Shown: positions 1-10,588 of the stretch, piece by piece
How the letters are laid out: every line of letters begins with the position of its first letter
How positions within the stretch are numbered: the stretch's first letter is position 1
Source: Dermatemys mawii
Lineage: Eukaryota; Chordata; Testudines; Dermatemydidae
DNA length: 64,000 nucleotides
Reading direction: 5' to 3'
Assembly: GCA_007922305.1 (NCBI GenBank)
Contig: ML677333.1
Span: 17,072,676 to 17,136,675 of the forward strand
Program-made: the position numbers and the translations under genes
Notes under the pieces: model-generated
Told to the model about the DNA's origin: nothing
The model's input: only the letters and a program-made list of their open reading frames with translations
Databases searched by the model: none

Positions 1-719
1 GGCAGGCCAGCTACAGGAAAGAGTTCCAAAGTCATGAAACTTCCACTGAAAACTCCCTATCTCCGGTCCAACAGAGTTCAAATCTAGGTCTCTATGTATA
101 CCTGGATTCTTTGCACTGGTGCAGATCTCCAGTATAGATCTGCTGTGCCAGTGTAAAAGGATACTTGCATTTATTCAGTGTACCATGGCCCCACGCAAGC
201 CCTATTTTGCTCTAGTACAGTGTGTCTATATTAGGGCTCTGCACCACTGTAACTAAATAGAGGAAGTAAAATCCATTTATTCATGTCATCATAGCAGAAT
301 TTGTGGAAGCTTTCTTGATCCATTATTAGGGAGAATTCAATAGCTTACCTTCTAATGACTTGCTGCACACCATCTATCCATCTTTTTGCTGGTTGTCCCA
401 CTACAATGCCCCACCACCATTCCTTCCATGATAATAACCTCAAGAAAGTATCTATGTCTACGACCAATGTTGTGCCGTTGATCACCAACAGCAGGGTCTG
501 TTTCTCTCCAATAATACTGTTGAAGTAATTACGTTGATGCAAATCTTTGGATTCTAGGCAAACGTTAGGGACTCTCAATGGGAGCATCTCAGCTAATCTC
601 TCCAATTTAGCATGCTTCATTGTATGCAAGGAGGTTTCAAAGAGTCAAAAACCACACTAAAGAGACTTTGTAGATTAATGATGATTATAGTGTTCTTTCC
701 ATTCCACTGGTATCGCAGG
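1..719. other. Unassigned flank with one minus-strand open stretch
   Basis: I recognise no repeat or exon here. On the minus strand, positions 345-629 stay open for 94 codons. The carboxyl end reads GQPAKRWIDGVQQVIRR, which faintly resembles the GRPxxRW segment near the C-terminus of RTE-like LINE proteins, but the rest (with a WWW run) matches nothing I know. It could be a LINE remnant or a chance frame. No promoter or splice context supports a gene. Confidence 0.2.
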
Positions 720-2195
720 AGGATGTTAAATGGCAGCTAATAAAGTTAGACATTTTAAAAATCAGATAACTTGCATCCAAGAGTTTTAAAAGAGCTGACT
801 GGGGAGATCAATGAACTGTTAATATTGATTTTCAATACATTTTGGAACACTAGGGAACTTCCAGAAGACTGGAAAAAAGTCAATATTGTGCCAATTTGTA
901 AGAAAGGTAAATGGGATGACTTGGGTAATTATAGGCCTGTCAGTATGACCTCAATCTCAGGCAATATAATGGATCTGATACAGGACTCACTTACTAATGA
1001 ATGAAGAAAAGGTAATAATTAATGCCAGTTAACATAGGTTTATGGACAATGGAACTTGTCAACCTAATTTAATTTTTTTATGATATTACAAGCTTGATTG
1101 ATAAAGGTTATACTGTTGGCATAATATACTTGCACTTCCGAAAGGCTTTGACTTGGTACTGCATGACATTTTGATTAAAAAAACTAGAATGATGTAAAAT
1201 TAACACAGCACACATTAAATAAATTAAACTGGCTAATGGATAGATAATTGTACACAGGGCACCATCAATGAATGGCTGTGTTTCTTTTTGGGTCTCATGG
1301 GGATCAGTTCTTGGCCCTATGCTATTTAACATTTTTGTCAATGACCATGAAGAAAGCATAAAATCATCACTGATAAGGTTTGCAGCTGTCACAAAAATTG
1401 GGGGAGTGGTAAATAATGAAGAGGCCAAGTCACTGATACAGAGCAATCTGAATCACATGGTAAACTGGACATAAGCAAACTACACAATGGCAGACACTAT
1501 ACTGAAAAACAGTTACTATAAAAAAGATTTGGGGGTCACACTGCACAAACAGAGGAACATGGGCTCCCAGTGGGATGCTGTAGCCAAAAGTGCTAATGTT
1601 ATCATTGGATGTATAAACAGGGGAATCTCAAATAAAAATAAAAGCTTATTTTACCTCTGTATTTGGCACTGGTGCGACCATTGCTGTAATGCTGTGTCCG
1701 GTTCTGGTGCCCACAATTTAAGAAGAATATTGAAAAATTGAAGAGGGTTCAGAGAAGAGTCACAAGAATCATTAAAGCAATAGAAAAATCTGTTTTATAG
1801 TTCTATCGATTCAAGGAGCTTGGTCTATTTATCTTAACAAAGACGGTTGGGGAGTATTTGATTACAATCTACAGGGGAAACAAATATTTAATAATACACT
1901 TTTCAATGTAGCAGGAAAAGGGTTAACACTGTCCAATGGTGGGAAGTTGAAGCTAAATAAACTCCAACTTGAAATAAAAGACATAACTTTTAGCCAGTAA
2001 AAATAATTAACCACTGGAACAGTTTACCAAGGGTCATGATGGCTTCTCCATCACTGACAACTTTTAAATCAAGACTGGATGTATTTCTAAAAGATACAAT
2101 CTAGGAATTATTTTAGGGAAGTTCTACGGCCTGTGTTATACAGCGGGTCAGACTAGATGATCACAATGGTCCCTTCTGGCTTTGGAATCTACGAA
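720..2195 (+). pseudogene. CR1 LINE, 5'-truncated, reverse transcriptase dead
   Basis: This is a 5'-truncated copy of a CR1 non-LTR retrotransposon, which moves by target-primed reverse transcription. An early open segment (771-1004) contains the CR1 reverse transcriptase signature PEDWKKVNIVPICKKGK followed by NYRPVSMTSI. A later frame (1268-1474) carries LGPMLFNIFVND. The catalytic box should read FADDTK but reads FAAVTK (near 1380-1395), so both metal-binding aspartates are lost. Frameshifts and stops separate the three readable frames (771-1004, 1268-1474, 1487-1741). The 3' end has the standard CR1 ending, with a GACTAGATGATCACAATGG stretch before TCTACGA (about 2151-2193). No amino-terminal endonuclease is present, as expected for 5' truncation. 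Confidence 0.92.
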
Positions 2196-2326
2196 AACAC
2201 ATTACCTTGAACTGCAATCAGAAACAAACAGGAAGCCAAGAAAACAGAACAACTGATGTATACAATACTAAAATAATGCTCTATTTGAGTATGCAAACAG
2301 TCAGTAGACAATATGTGATCATAGTG

Positions 2327-2711
2327 ACAGTATTGCCAACCCTAAAGTTCTAAAAATCATGAGATTGGCCTCCAAACTATGAGATTTTAAAAATATATAT
2401 AGCATAGTTTTTGGTCCGTCTTTGGATTTTCCCCTCCCCTCTTTTGAGAATGGTGCTGGCTGCTTCTCTCCCCCCACTCCCCCAAACCTCCTCTCGGCTC
2501 CTGAAAGGAGGAAGGGGAAAGACTTGTATCTGCCTTCTGCAGCAGCATCCACTGGGTGCTATGCCCCAAGATACCAATCAGAAGGAGCCTGCCCCTAGGC
2601 AGGGCTGAAATTCCAAAGAGGGCTGGAACTTCTTTTGGCATGTGAAGTTTGGCTCGATACCATCCGAAATCCTATTATTTGTGAGGAAATCAGGAGAGTT
2701 GTCAACACTTA
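2327..2711. mobile_element. hAT-like non-autonomous DNA transposon
   Basis: The left end reads CAGTATTGCCAACCCT and the right end, reverse-complemented, reads about AGTGTTGACAACTCT, which gives imperfect terminal inverted repeats (TIRs). I recognise the AAAATCATGAGATTGGC segment from dispersed sauropsid repeats. The pyrimidine-rich interior (2435-2530) creates spurious frames on both strands. I could not find a convincing 8-bp TSD. Confidence 0.6.
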
Positions 2712-3282
2712 TGAATATAAAATTGTCAGGTCCAATCCTGCAAGCTTTTTAACATGAATTATTAATGCCTATTTTCATGAGCAATCCTATTGCCATCAAG
2801 GACAAGGGCCTACATTTATAATTGCTTTTTTTCAATGCACGGTTACGTATCTCTAGCCCCTTTTGATATTTAATTTTTGTAACGCGTTTCAGAACACGGT
2901 TTAGTCCTGCACATTGACTGCCTTGTAAGGAATGACAATACATGCTGTGATTCACATATGATTTGTAGAGCGCGTGTGTTTATCTTTTGACAAAGGAGGG
3001 TGCAGCTCCCTTGTGGGTCAGACCCTCAGCTTGTGCAAATCAGGGTAGCTTCATTGCTTTCACTGGATCTATGCCAATTCATAGCAGATGAGGATCTTGC
3101 TGAATGCATGACTGGTATCCTAGCATTGCCCATTAATATTGGGGAAGATGTAATTTCAATGCTCTTAGTTGTACAGTTCCACATTATCAGCCAGCAATAA
3201 GTAGGGGGAAGGGCCATGCAATCTTATATCAGGAAGGCTGAGTCCAAAATCTCATTGACTGTAATTTACATATTTAATGCAG
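2712..3282. other. Unassigned AT-rich DNA
   Basis: There is no clear repeat. A short phrase near 2731 (CCAATCCTGCAAGC) resembles a widespread sauropsid repeat. Open stretches at 3000-3200 (+) and 3026-3217 (-) overlap each other and show no known domain. Confidence 0.3.
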
Positions 3283-3365
3283 CATTATTGTAGCTGTGTT
3301 GGTCCCAGATATTAGAGACACAACTTGTTGGTCCAATAAAATAAATATTACCTCATCTATATTTA
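3283..3365 (-). mobile_element. Short dispersed repeat tail (possibly Penelope-type)
   Basis: The phrase TGTAGCTGTGTTGGTCCC plus the following TTAGAGACACAACTTGTTGG matches a sauropsid dispersed repeat I recognise. It is built like the tail at 9294-9413: a 'tagctgtgtt' end block followed by a conserved block. Only about 80 bp survive. Assignment to Penelope-like elements is inference. Confidence 0.4.
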
Positions 3366-3987
3366 ATGCAAGCTTTCTGGCTACCAAGGATTTCTTTCCT
3401 GATTGCCATAGAGGCACAAAATGGCTTGCATTCTTAGTTCTGAAAATAAAACCCAGTACTTATTGTTACCACTAACAAACCCTGGATGCCGAAAGGTGTA
3501 TCTGAGTAAAATGATATAACAATACTATCGCAGGCTAAAGTCAAGGTTTAAGCATAAACCACATTGTCTTCTAAGCTTGACTTTTTTTTTTTGTACCTGC
3601 CAACTGGCTTGCAGCTGTGTTGTAAATGAGGTTTCCAGTGCTTAGTGTTAGCCACTGATTAGACACAGATTCAGAGCACATGGAACCTGCTCCTGCTGAT
3701 TTACTGTTGCCTCTGACCTGAAATGTTTACAAATATTTTAAATGTTTTTCTCAAAGTCATTTACTACTGCTGTGTTTCCATTCTGACAGTAGCTTGCAGA
3801 TTTGTACCTTTCCATGCCTGCCATCCACTTTTTTTTGGTATTCCTTACCATATTGCAGCACAACAGGGAAATTAAGGGCACTCTCATGCATGTGCCAATG
3901 CCTTGCTAGAAAAAACATGAACAATTTTATTATGGAAATAATTTTGTTTAGTAGGTTATTTAGGTCGAGACTGCGCTTTTAGGTAGA
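3366..3987. other. Unassigned AT-rich DNA
   Basis: I see no repeat family or exon. It contains a T-run at 3581-3592. The plus-strand frame at 3794-3982 has no recognisable domain. Confidence 0.3.
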
Positions 3988-4266
3988 GCCCTGGGCAGGC
4001 ACCGTTTCTGAAGGCGGCATTTACCTGTTTTGAGGGTGGCATTTTTCCACCCTCGGTAGCAGCTCCCAGGCAAACTTTTGGCGGCATTTTGGCAGATATG
4101 CCCGCTCAGCCACTTCTTATTTCGGCGGCGGGAATCCAACTTCTGGAATCTTTATCTTTTTTTCCCCACTGCCCCAGCAGCTTCGCACATTTTCGGCGGA
4201 CTTCTGCTGCTGTTCTCGTTAGCCACTTAGGGCGGCAAAAATGCTGACGCCGGCCCTGGCCCTGGG
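3988..4266. mobile_element. hAT MITE (3996-4258) with perfect 8-bp TSD
   Basis: Identical 8-bp direct repeats, GCCCTGGG, lie at 3988-3995 and 4259-4266. The element between starts CAGGCACCG and ends CGGCCCTG, so it has the CAGG...CCTG termini typical of hAT elements. The 263-bp body is rich in GGCGGC phrases. It encodes nothing and would have depended on a transposase supplied elsewhere. Confidence 0.8.
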
Positions 4267-4487
4267 CATGTTACATAGTTGCATCACAGCTGGAAGACTG
4301 CTTGAAAAGAATTCTGTCTGAAAGTCTTCTGGGACACAGTTCCTCCAGATCTTCCCTTTTACACTTACATGGGTGTATGCTGTTGTGATATTGCATTACA
4401 AACCTTATAATCCACTGAGCATGTTCATCCTATTTGTATAACTGTATCATTCCTGTATGTGAAGCTAGAAATATGAAGTATTAAATA
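4267..4487. other. Unassigned
   Basis: Short AT-rich spacer between two DNA transposons. Nothing recognised. Confidence 0.3.
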
Positions 4488-4700
4488 GGGTTACCGTACG
4501 TCTGGATTCTCCTGGACATGTCGGGCGTTTTGAGTTAAAAATAGTGTCGGGGGGAATTTAAAAACTCTAAAAATGTCCGGGATTTCCCTCCTTCCTCCAC
4601 CCCATGCAGAATGACCTGGACAGATTGAGCTGCTCGTATGTGGCTCTGGCAGTCTGAGTCTCTCCCCTCCACCTCCCGCTTCCTCCCCCACCCCCCACCC
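4488..4700. mobile_element. Dispersed repeat, ACGTCTGGAT...GGACATGTC family
   Basis: The opening GGTTACCGTACGTCTGGATT, then CTGGACATGTC and GTCCGGGATTTCCC, is a common turtle repeat that I recognise. The rest is C-rich and pyrimidine-biased, which gives spurious minus-strand frames. It is probably a DNA transposon, but its termini are not resolved. Confidence 0.55.
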
Positions 4701-5219
4701 TGTGAACCCTGTTCTCACTTTCTGGTGACACTGTAACTAAGAAGTGGGCAGCATTATCTCCTGTAAATGTAAACAAACTTGTTTGTCTTATCAATTGGCT
4801 GAATGAAAAGTAGGACTGAATGGACTTGAAGATTCTAAAGTTTTACATTGTTTTATTTTAAATGCAGTTTTTTTGTATATGAACTTACAAATGTAGAATT
4901 AACTTTCATGATAAAGAGATTGCACTACAGTACTTGTATGAGGTGAACTGAAAAAAACTGTTTCTTTAATCATTTTTATGGTGCAAATATTTGTAATAAA
5001 AAATATAAAGCAAGCAGTGTACACTTTGTATTCTATGTTGTAACTGAAATCAGCATATTTGAAAATGTAGAAAAACATCAAAAATATTTAATAAATGTCA
5101 ACTGTCTACTGTTTAAACACTGTGATTAAAACTGCGATTAATCACAATAAATTTTTAAAATTATGATTAATTTTTTTGAGTTAATCACATGAGTTAACTG
5201 CGATTAATCGACAGCCCTC
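4701..5219 (-). mobile_element. DNA transposon remnant with GATTAATCG terminal repeats
   Basis: Read on the minus strand it begins AGGGCTGTCGATTAATCG and has several alternating ATTAATCG-type motifs (5125-5212). The other side (AAGAAGTGGGCAGCATTATC, from 4738) is the conserved body of the same dispersed family. It contains no open transposase. The left edge near 4701 is approximate because it abuts the preceding repeat. Confidence 0.65.
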
Positions 5220-6679
5220 GTACAGAATCTTAAAAGTTACAGTTCAAAGTGAGCAATAGCAGTAAATGTTTCTGTCCCTGAGGCAGTTCAGTCAAGAGTC
5301 ATGGCCCTTCAGGCCTAGTGCCTGGAGTGCCCTCTTCTGTCCACTCTCTAATCAAGCCAATAAGCATTTGAGAGTTTCCAAGACAGGTTCATTTGAGGTA
5401 TCTCACTAGGACACCTCTGTGCTGGTACCCTGCCTAGCTGCTGCTGTTTCCCCCTGTGTCTCACACAGATGAACACCCACCTGTGTTGTCGGGCAGTCAC
5501 AGCATGTTCCACATGCAGCTGTGTCTACATTTTCTGGGGGCTTCTCTCCAGCTCCCCCTTGCCATATGACTCCCACTCCCAAAGAGAGGTTGGCTACTTC
5601 CACGGTCAGGACTTTTCCACTTACTGGCCAGGTGAAGGGGAATGCATTGGAAAGGGGGCTGATGGGTCCCTGCATAGCCAGGAGGAAGGAGAAGGGAGAG
5701 GGCTGATAAAAACTGTAATCCCCTGCTTTGCAGATCCATCACACGTGTCACTTCCTCTCTTAATACCGTGCCGCAAGGTTATCAAAAACCAAAAGACCTT
5801 CACCTTGAGAAATCATGGCTCTTTTCTAAGAGACAAATTCACTGCTGGCACAAGTACGACTATCAAGGTCTTGCAATATAGAGGTAAAATAAATGACATC
5901 TGGAATCCCACCAGATTCACTGCACCAGCTGTGTGGGCCTGATTCTGCTCTTCTGACACTGTTTTAACACTGCTGTAACCCTATTGGCTTATCCCCACTA
6001 GGCTGCAATCTCATGGACACATATTTCTTGATTTTACACCAGTGTAGGTAAAAGCAGATGCAGGCCTATGAGCTCTCAGTGTGCCCATGATTATCAGGTG
6101 GTATTGTGCCCCTCAGTGCCTACTGATCCAAAACTTGTCCTAACCATTTGTGCAGAGGAACCACATTATTTTGCACCACCACTTTCATGTAAACATGGGT
6201 AGGATTTAACCCTTAGTGGATATTAATTGAGGGATGTAAAAAAAATGCAAATTGGTTAACTTTGAAAATCAATTAGTGATAAGAATGGAACCCCAGTCAC
6301 AAAAACTGTAATGACTCATAGGACCTTGTGGATTAGTTTTGTGGGTACTGTGAAGAAGAACTGAAGAAGACTGGCTGCAAATCATGAAACTAAATATGGC
6401 AATACATACTGTCAACATCTAGTATTTTCTAGGTAAGTATTTTTTCCCCGGTTAATACATAGCTGTCAGTTTTGAAAAGCAACCGCATTTTTAATATATT
6501 GACATGACCAAAACAGTAGCATGTATACCACACATGCACTCCATGTTTTATGGAGCATTTCAAGTTATATTCCAAAATATATACATTCATTTCACATTTA
6601 AGACAGACATCACCTTATTTTAAATTTTGTACCTACTTTATTAGACATGGCAAATACAGCAGCACTCAGTGCATGTTTT
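5220..6679. other. Unassigned 1.5-kb stretch
   Basis: No repeat family is recognised with confidence. The GC-richer part (5285-5760) produces overlapping open frames on both strands (157 codons at 5469-5942 plus; 89 and 84 codons minus). They share no domain, have no splice context and overlap one another, so I treat them as chance frames. Confidence 0.35.
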
Positions 6680-7045
6680 CCCCTCCACTATTAAAACATG
6701 CAGTAAATAAGCACCCCGACTTTCATAATAAGCCAAAAATCAAGCTAATCCCATTTCAAAACAAGGCCAAAACAAGCCACTCTCTAAGAATCCCAACCCT
6801 GTATGTGACTAGATCCCCCTCGGTGTGCAGTCTGGAACTGTGGTGGGCCCACTGTGCATCCCTGACTCTCTCCCACCTTTGCGTCTGCTTGGCCCCCTTG
6901 CCACTGCTCACTGGGAGACAATTAAAAAAAAAAAAAAAAGCAATAAGCCAAACAAGCTATAAGCCAAAAACTAGCCAACAAGCATCTCACAAGACAATTA
7001 AGCCAAAAAGAATCCCAATTTCTCTGGTTTTTTTTCACAGACTTG
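6680..7045. repeat. Interspersed repeat rich in AAGCCAA words
   Basis: The words AATAAGCCAAAAA, AACAAGCCA and AAGCCAAAAAC recur irregularly through this stretch, with an A-run at 6923-6939. This composition keeps a 169-codon plus-strand frame open (6550-7059) with K/Q/S/T-rich residues. I regard that frame as a by-product. The sequence resembles a dispersed turtle repeat whose class I do not know. Confidence 0.45.
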
Positions 7046-7144
7046 GCATGTCTACGTAGGACCTCATTCTGAGAGGTACTGAGCATCCACAACTTCAGTG
7101 GAAGTTGAGGACACTGTCACTCCTCAAGATCATTCGCTTTTGTA

Positions 7145-7345
7145 GAAATGATATTAAATAATATAAACATTTAATTAATCCTCACAACACCCCTGTCGAA
7201 GTAAGCAAATATCAGCCCAGTTTTACAGATGGGAAAACTGTCTCAAAGGAGAAGGAACGACTTTTACAAGGCCATGCTGAGGCTAAAATCAGGATTCAGG
7301 GGTTCCTGGCTCTCAACCCTGTGTTCAGTCCACGAAGCTATGCTC
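7145..7345 (-). mobile_element. MIR-type (CORE) SINE
   Basis: On the minus strand the order matches MIR/CORE SINEs: a conserved core, then the CATCTGTAAAACTGG segment (rc of 7222-7236), then a TTGTGAGGATTAAT-like tail (rc near 7170-7186). The 3' tail lies at the low-coordinate end. It is an old, diverged copy. Confidence 0.75.
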
Positions 7346-7718
7346 TCTGTGTTGCTACTGAGTTAGTTTCCAGACTGCTTTCAGAAGCAGTGTGAATACT
7401 TTACAAGCTGGCAGAAACAAGTAAATCTTCAAGTTCCCCACGGTGCAGAAAAACCAGATTGGAATATCGAAGATTGAAAAGTAGGTCAGACTTAATAAAT
7501 GCATTTTTAAGTAATCCAGATTTTAAATTAAACCCTAATATCAAATGGAAGAATGTTCTGCTCTGTGCCAGTAACTAGAGATTCACCCTAGTGATTTTAT
7601 TATGTCAAAATTCTTGTTCACACAGAAATGGCTTATGCACATTTACATAAAAAGGCCATGAGAGGATCTGCAAAATTAGACTTCCAATTCTAAATAAGAA
7701 AAAGTGCACAGAGCATGT
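7346..7718. other. Unassigned
   Basis: AT-rich spacer with no recognised element. Confidence 0.3.
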
Positions 7719-8453
7719 GAATAGGGCAGGGGTGGGTAAACTATGGCCTGCAGGCCACATCCAACCCATGGGCTGCTCCTAACCAGCCCCCGAGCTCCCA
7801 GCCGGGAGGGCTTCCCCCGACCCCTCCCCTGCAGCCTCAGCACACCATGCAGGCGGCGCTCTGGCCTGCAGCTCTTCCCGGGCAACGCTGCAGCGGCGTG
7901 GCTGGCTCCAGCTGCACTGTGTGCTCCTGGAGGGCAGCGTGTCCAGCTCCAGTAGGCCGTGCAGTTGCCAGACACGCTGTTCTGAGCGGCATGGTAAGAG
8001 GGCCAGGCCGGGGAGTTGGATAAGAGGCAGAGGATCCCAGGGGGCGGTCAGGGGGAGGAGGTTTGGGAGGTGGTGGTCAGGGGACAGGGGGAGGAGTGGT
8101 TAGACAGGCGTGGGAGTTCCAGGGATCTGTCACGGGGCAGGAGGTGGTGGTGGATAGGGGTCAGAGCAATTAGGGGACAAGAAGCAGGGGGGCTTAGATA
8201 GGGGGTGGGGCCCCAAGGGGTAGTTAGGGGCAGGGGTTCTCTGGAGGGGGGTCAGGGGACAAGGAACAGGGGGAATTAGATGGATCAGGGTTCTGAGGGG
8301 GGCAGTCAGGAGGCAGGAAGTGGAAGGGGGTCGGATGGGGGTGGGGGTTAGGCTGTTTGGGGAGTCACAGCTTTCCCTACCCGGCCCACCATACAATTTT
8401 GCAAACCCAATGTGGCCCTGGGGCCAAAACGTTTGTCCATGCCTGTAATAGGG
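7719..8453. mobile_element. hAT DNA transposon (7727-8445) with 8-bp TSD
   Basis: The TSDs are GAATAGGG (7719-7726) and TAATAGGG (8446-8453), 7 of 8 matching. The left end is CAGGGGTGGGTAAAC and the right end, reverse-complemented, CAGGCATGGACAAAC, which are hAT-style terminal repeats. The 719-bp interior is GC-rich and purine-biased (runs of AGGGGGTCAGGGG type, 8000-8350), which explains the overlapping proline- or glycine-rich frames. There is no transposase, so the element is non-autonomous. Confidence 0.85.
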
Positions 8454-9119
8454 CCAAGATGTACAAAGAACAGCATCATTTACCTGGGAGATATTACATG
8501 TGGAAAATCACTGCTTTGGCTTGGAATGCTGGAATTATCTTGCCAGCTACCTTCTGATTCCACTGCCCATTGCAAATTGAAATAATTTCATCTATTATTT
8601 CCTCAGGCTATTTTTATGGGCTCTATTTTATGATTGAAACATAATGTGTGCTCAGCTGCTCTGCAATCTTGCCTTGTGCTCTGGAAAGGACTATAAATTT
8701 TAACAGCTCTCTGCCTTCCTTCTGCCACTGGGTGTTGACACTGGAGCTAATCCACCTACTGCCTAAACCTAATGCCAGATTTAATGGTGAGATAATGCCA
8801 GATACCAAAGAAGCAGATACATGAGAAGGACAGGAGCAGCTCATAAGTGGAAATTCAAAGGCTTGTAAGTAAATTGTGTGCCACACTGAAAAAATATAGT
8901 CTGATGAATTTTTACTCTTCCTACATTCCCACATCCTCTGTTCTCTCAGCAGACCTCCCAAGTACTTTTTTGGCCCTCATGTCCCTAGGTAACTGAACAG
9001 AACTGCTGCTGCAGATGTCTACTTTGCAGGACAGGGAATGTCATTTGGGAAGCTGGCAGTAATGGGAATCAGAATGGTGGAACCAATTTCCATTGTTGGT
9101 GATTGTCTGTCTCTCTGTT
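8454..9119. other. Unassigned
   Basis: No repeat recognised. A 112-codon minus-strand frame (8623-8961) has no known motif and no splice context. Confidence 0.3.
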
Positions 9120-9293
9120 CTAGTTACTTACTTTAGATCTTAGTCCATCCGAGGCTTTGCTGCACCTTGGGCTACACACATTTGCCATCCTTGACTGTGA
9201 ACTGCTCTTCTCTCCAAATCTTCCCATGTCATGTCATTCAGAACTGTTTGTTTCCATGTTATTCACGGTCTTCCTCTTTCTTCTTGAATCAGA

Positions 9294-9477
9294 GAGGTAG
9301 CCATGTTAGTCTGGATTTGCAGATGTGACAAAGAGTCCTGTGGCACCTTAAAGACTAACAAAAGTATTGAAGCATAAGCTTTCATGGGCTAATACCCACT
9401 TCGTCGGATGCATGCACTGAAGCTTATGCTTCAATACTTTTGTTAGTCTTTAAGGTGCCACAGGACTCTTTGTCACT
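9294..9477. mobile_element. Palindromic Penelope-type tail repeat
   Basis: A very common sauropsid dispersed repeat (AGAGGTAGCCATGTTAGTCT ... GTGGCACCTTAAAGACTAAC) lies in minus orientation at 9294-9413. It is followed at once by an opposite-orientation partial copy. The arms 9325-9381 and 9420-9476 are a perfect 57-bp inverted repeat with a 38-bp spacer. A related tail stands 3' of a GIY-YIG Penelope fragment at 37.4-38.0 kb in this window, which is why I call it Penelope-type; that assignment is inference. The insertion splits the RTE-like LINE. Confidence 0.65.
9372..9411 (-). ncRNA. Hammerhead-ribozyme-like motif in the repeat tail
   Basis: On the minus strand the order is CCGACGA (9407-9401), one A, a six-pair stem (GTGGGT 9399-9394 with GCCCAT 9389-9384, end pairs are G-U wobbles) closed by an ATTA loop, then GAAA (9383-9380), then GC-TTAT-GC (9379-9372) as a two-pair stem III, followed by T-T. 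The hammerhead core is CUGANGA ... GAAA ... UH. Only one core base differs (U to C at the second position). Penelope-like elements are known to carry hammerheads with very short stem III. Stem I pairing is poor, so this copy is probably inactive. Confidence 0.4.
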
Positions 9478-10020
9478 GTTTCTCTTGTGTTTTCTGGCTT
9501 CCATTCAAGGGCAGTATTTGGTAAGCATTCTTTTTCCATTCTCAGCACATGTCCCAACCACTCGTGTCTTTTTATGTAGATTATTTGTGAGAGGATGCCT
9601 TGTCCAGTAATTTTTTTGACTTCTTCATTCATCATCCTAGCTCTATATGTTATTCCCAATATTCTTCTCAGAAACTTGTGATAAAATGCGTTCAGCTTTT
9701 GCATATCTTTCTTGGTAAATTGCCATGTCTCACTGCTATATGTTGTGATAGCAATAACGATTGCTTTGTACATGTTCAGTTTTGTCTTGAGGGAGATGTT
9801 TTTGAGTTGCCAGATGTTTTTGAGTCTCCCAAATGTAACATTTGCCTTCCCGATTCTTCTTATTTCCTTGGAACTAGTACCATCTTGCTGATGGTACTTC
9901 CAAGATATGCAAAATTGTCCACCTTCTCCAGTTTCTCATCTTCAGTTTTGATTTCTATCCCTATAGTCCCCATTAATGTGACTTTACATTTCTTTGCATT
10001 GTATCTCAAACCTCCCACTA

Positions 10021-10588
10021 TTGAGGGGTGTGATCATTCCCCTCTATTCGGCATTGGTGAGGCCTCATGTGGAATACTGTGTCCACTTTTGGGCCCTACT
10101 CTGCAAAAAGGATGTGGAAAAATTGGAAAGAATCTAGTGAAGGGCAGCAACAATGATTAGGGGGTTGGAGCACATGACTTATGAGGAGAGGCTTAAGGAA
10201 TGGGGATTATTTAGTCTGCGGAAGAGAAGAATGGGGGTGGATTTCATAACTGCTTTCAACTACCTGAAAGGGGTTCCAAAGAGGATGGATCTAGACTGTG
10301 CTAATGGTACCAGATGACAGAACAAGGAGTAATGGTCTCAAATTGCAGCGCGGGAGGTTTAGGTTGGATATTAGGAAAAAGTTTTTCACTAGGAGGGTGG
10401 TGAAGCACTGGAATGGGTCTCCTAGGGAGGTGGTTGAATCTCCTTCCTTAGAGGTTTTTAAGGTCAGGCTTGACAAAGTCCCGCCTGGGATGATTTAGTT
10501 GGGGATTGGTCCTGCTTTGAGCAGGGGGTTGGACTAGACAACCTCCAGAGGTCCCTGCCACCCTTGATACTCTGTGATTCTATGAAAC
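10021..10588 (+). mobile_element. CR1 3'-end fragment nested in the RTE-like LINE
   Basis: Plus-strand CR1 3' terminal segment. It contains GAGGCCTCATGTGGAATACT, then GGTTTAGGTTGGATATTAGG, and finishes with CAGAGGTCCCTGCCACCC and TGTGATTCTATGA, the CR1 3' end. The readable fragment at 10298-10498 corresponds to the end of the CR1 reading frame ([20 protein letters not shown]). It interrupts the opposite-strand RTE-like LINE and so is younger than that copy. It is less decayed than the CR1 at 720-2195. Confidence 0.92.

Noticed and set aside
5469..5942. 157-codon plus-strand frame
   Set aside because: Overlapping frames on both strands, no motif and no splice or promoter context.
6550..7059. 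169-codon plus-strand frame
   Set aside because: It runs through a repeat made of AAGCCAA words, gives a low-complexity K/Q/S/T peptide, and lacks any domain.
9600..10160. 186-codon plus-strand frame
   Set aside because: It is the antisense of the RTE-like LINE C-terminus joined to the CR1 insertion, so it is a shadow.
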